Shown here: positions 61,663 through 64,000 of the stretch, piece by piece
Position numbering within the stretch: the first letter of the stretch is position 1
Layout: each line of letters starts with the position of its first letter
NCBI GenBank assembly: GCA_031265435.1
Contig: JAISCR010000104.1
Location: forward strand, 1-64,000
Length of the DNA stretch: 64,000 nucleotides
Direction of reading: 5' to 3'
From: Treponema sp.
GTDB taxonomy: Bacteria; Spirochaetota; Spirochaetia; Treponematales; Breznakiellaceae
The notes under the pieces: model-generated
Database searches by the model: none
Seen by the model: only the letters and a program-made list of their open reading frames with translations
Told to the model about the DNA's origin: nothing
Position numbers and translations under genes: made by a program

Positions 61663-62454
61663 ATGATTGGTTTTTTGATAAAGAAGAACTTCTTTGACCT
61701 CTGGGACAACATGTTCAGGGTTGCATTGCTCAATTTGGGCTTCTTTGCGCCCCTTGCCTTTACCCTTCTGCTTCCCAGCCTGCTTGCGGATATCCCCGTT
61801 CTCTCCCTTGCCGTGGTTCTTGCCGGCATCCTCTTATGCTGCGTATATCTGTCTACCGCGGCCCTCTGCCTCAAAACCGTTTCCGACAACGGCGGCTTCG
61901 GCTTCCGGGAATTTTTTGACAATCTCAAAACCGCCTGGCCCGCGGGCCTCGTGATGGGAGGCCTGGCTTTCCTTGTCTTTGCCATGGTCACCATGGTGAT
62001 CCCCTTCTACCTTCAGTTGAACAGCCTCGTCGGCCTCCTTCTGGCCTCGCTGATCTTCTGGACTATGGTGGTTGCCCTTCTTTCCCTCCAGTTCTTCTTT
62101 ACCGTCTGTTCCCGGCTTGAGCCCAAACTCTCCAAGGCCTTCAAGAAGTGTTTTATCATCTTTTTTGACAATCCCGGCTTCGCTTTCTTTACCTTTATCA
62201 GTACCGTATTTGTGATGGCGCTTTCCGCCCTCCTCGCCTTCCTCTTTCCCGGTTTCGCAGGAATGTTGCTCTACCAGGACGAAGCCCTGCGCCTGCGCCT
62301 CCTCAAATACGACTGGCTTGAAGCCAATCCCGAGGCCGTTTCTTCCGCGGGAAAGAAGAGGCCCCAGATCCCCTGGGACGCGATTCTTATTGATGAACGG
62401 GAGAGAACCGGCACCCGCACCCTGAAGAATTTTATTTTCCCCTGGAAGGATTAG
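61663..62454 (+). CDS. Hypothetical integral membrane protein
   Basis: MIGFLIKKNFFDLWDNMFRVALLNLGFFAPLAFTLLLPSLL... with about six hydrophobic segments; YesL/DUF624-like at best. Confidence 0.7.
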   Translation: MIGFLIKKNFFDLWDNMFRVALLNLGFFAPLAFTLLLPSLLADIPVLSLAVVLAGILLCCVYLSTAALCLKTVSDNGGFGFREFFDNLKTAWPAGLVMGGLAFLVFAMVTMVIPFYLQLNSLVGLLLASLIFWTMVVALLSLQFFFTVCSRLEPKLSKAFKKCFIIFFDNPGFAFFTFISTVFVMALSALLAFLFPGFAGMLLYQDEALRLRLLKYDWLEANPEAVSSAGKKRPQIPWDAILIDERERTGTRTLKNFIFPWKD

Positions 62455-62542
62455 AAAACAATTTACTGCTGTACAATACCCCTTGTATAAAACTCTTAAA
62501 AATTTTATAGTAAGTGTTATCAAATCCAATAAGGAGTCCTAC

Positions 62543-62827
62543 ATGGCAGCAAAATTTGAAATTTTTATTGACCGGAAAAAACAATACCGGTTCCACCTCA
62601 AGGCAAGCAACGGGGAAACCATCGCCGCAAGCCAGGCGTATGATACCAAGGCGGCATGTATTAAGGGCATCAAATCGATTCAGAAGAATGCCCCTTCCGC
62701 CGCAATCATTGATCCCGAAGAAGCGGCAAAAAAGGCGGTCAAGGCCGCTCCCGCAAAGCGCGGCGGCAAGGCCGCCGTCGAAGCCAAAGAAAAGAAACCC
62801 CGGGGCCGCAAGCCCAAGACGGAATAG
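62543..62827 (+). CDS. YegP/DUF1508-family protein with lysine/alanine-rich tail
   Basis: MAAKFEIFIDRKKQYRFHLKASNGETIAASQAYDTKAACIKGIKSIQKNAP (YegP module) followed by AKKAVKAAPAKRGGKAAVEAKEKKPRGRKPKTE; RBS AAGGAG. Confidence 0.85.
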   Translation: MAAKFEIFIDRKKQYRFHLKASNGETIAASQAYDTKAACIKGIKSIQKNAPSAAIIDPEEAAKKAVKAAPAKRGGKAAVEAKEKKPRGRKPKTE

Positions 62828-62829
62828 TT

Positions 62830-62976
62830 TTCCGTATCGCCCGGTCAGGGCGAACACAAACTCCCGGTGTTCTTCAACGGTAAAGGTTTTATCCGCAATC
62901 TCGTCTTTGTAATGCGAAACCAGATGAATGGCGTAGGTGTTGCCCACCGCGAGCAGAACGATTGGTAGTACCATAT
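62830..62976 (-). pseudogene. Fragment of an RND/MMPL-type exporter
   Basis: Reverse-strand MVLPIVLLAVGNTYAIHLVSHYKDEIADKTFTVEEHREFVFALTGR resembles the RND 'vPilLlavGnaYaIHl...Y' motif; no full-length gene around it. Confidence 0.5.
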
Positions 62977-62985
62977 AGAAGGAAG

Positions 62986-63099
62986 ATGATTTTATCCGCG
63001 ACATTAACTGATGTAGCCAATAAAATGGGAGTAAAATATCAAGTTTATCAAAAACTTGAAAATCCTAGATTGGCAAATCCGACACTCAAAACCTTATAA
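62986..63099 (+). pseudogene. Remnant of a HicB-like antitoxin (C-terminal HTH)
   Basis: ATG-started frame MILSATLTDVANKMGVKYQVYQKLENPRLANPTLKTL*, matching the HicB C-terminal 'vaekmGvsyQ.YQkLEnP.kaNPTlkTLekia' pattern, stopping at TLKTL. Confidence 0.55.
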
Positions 63100-63291
63100 A
63101 CGATTTTTGGCCGCTTACCGCTTTGTACCGTATAAATCCTGTAAAGAAGTTTCCTAAAAGTTAATATTCTGTTTATCCCCAGTTTATTCCTGCTCTTTAC
63201 CCTTTGGTATAGCTAAAACCGGCCGCCGTTAGCGGCCGGAAATGGCTATAGTACCGTCCTTTGGGCGCGAGTCGTTTTTACAGGAGTAATC

Positions 63292-64000
63292 ATGAAAAGT
63301 AAAACGGTGAAAGGAATAGGCATTTTTATCGGAACGGTTATCGCGGCGGGAGCGTTGTTTTTCCTGCCATCGCTGCTTGCCGGAGGCAATGAGCCGCAGG
63401 CCGCCGCCGGTGCGGAACCGGCTGTTTCGGCTGTTTCGGTAAAAATCGCGGAGGCGGAAATACGCAGCCTCAGGAGGCGGCTTGAGGTGAACGGCGACGT
63501 GCGGAGCGTTCAGCAGGTCGAGGTGTTCCCCGAAGCAAGCGGGAAACTGGCCTCCGTTAGGGCTGTCCTGGGGAGCAGCGTCCGCCGGGGAGAGATTGTC
63601 GCGGAAGTAGACCCATCCCGGCCGGGCGTTCAATTTATGCGCAGCCCGGTATACGCCCCGATAAGCGGTACGGTAAGCAGGACGCCGCTTTCCGTGGGAA
63701 CGACGGTAAGTACCGGGGACAGCGTCATGACCATTTCCCTTGCCGAAAACCTTGAGGTGATGGCGCTGATCCCGGAAGGAGACATAGGCGGGCTTGCTCT
63801 GGGATTAAAAGCCGATATTTTCTTACGCGCCTTTCCCGGCGAATCCTTTTCCGCGGCGGTAACGCATATAGCGCCGGTACTGGACCCGGTTTCGCGGACA
63901 AAGATGATAACCCTTTCTTTTGACCGCCCGGACAGCAGGATTAACGCGGGTATGTTTGCCCGGATCGCCCTCACTACCGGAACCTACGATAATATCATTG
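63292..64000 (+). CDS. RND/HlyD-type efflux periplasmic adaptor subunit (partial, runs off window)
   Basis: MKSKTVKGIGIFIGTVIAAGALFFLPSLLAGG...VEVFPEASGKLASVRAVLGSSVRRGEIVAEVDPSRPGVQFMRSPVYAPISGTVSR; no stop before 64000. Confidence 0.85.
   Translation, partial: MKSKTVKGIGIFIGTVIAAGALFFLPSLLAGGNEPQAAAGAEPAVSAVSVKIAEAEIRSLRRRLEVNGDVRSVQQVEVFPEASGKLASVRAVLGSSVRRGEIVAEVDPSRPGVQFMRSPVYAPISGTVSRTPLSVGTTVSTGDSVMTISLAENLEVMALIPEGDIGGLALGLKADIFLRAFPGESFSAAVTHIAPVLDPVSRTKMITLSFDRPDSRINAGMFARIALTTGTYDNII

Noticed and set aside
61834-62529. 231-aa minus-strand ORF rich in K/E/G/H
   Set aside because: Antisense to the membrane-protein gene; composition is the complement of a Phe/Leu-rich TM protein.

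Overview
The window is bacterial chromosome, most likely from a Treponema-like spirochaete (inferred from gene content and order, not tested). The backbone is the conserved tRNA-Thr/rpmG/tRNA-Trp/secE/nusG/rplK/rplA/rplJ/rplL/rpoB/rpoC block at 32.3-44.4 kb. Around it lie carbohydrate-uptake and catabolism loci: a ribose-type ABC operon flanked by two UroD-like genes, an LplABC-type ABC operon with a DeoR regulator, and a beta-mannoside locus with a YesM/YesN-type two-component pair. There is also a large set of signalling proteins (LacI-like domain fused to a histidine kinase, MCP, tandem cNMP/GGDEF proteins, GAF/PAS-GGDEF). The observations I rate highest are: (1) a 2.5-copy tandem array of ~200-bp structured units between tRNA-Trp and secE, each unit starting with a copy of the tRNA-Trp 3' end; (2) a TPR protein with a divergent leucyl/phenylalanyl-tRNA-protein transferase (Aat)-like C-terminus; (3) a CntK/DapF-like racemase overlapping an N-acyl-D-amino-acid deacylase gene; (4) a LacI-type sugar-binding domain fused to a histidine kinase; (5) a catalytically degenerate GGDEF protein abutting an apparently active paralogue; (6) a 68-bp tandem duplication including the ribosome-binding site between rpoB and rpoC; (7) abutting remnants of an RND exporter and a HicB-like antitoxin. 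All family calls come from reading motifs by eye; no database search was run.
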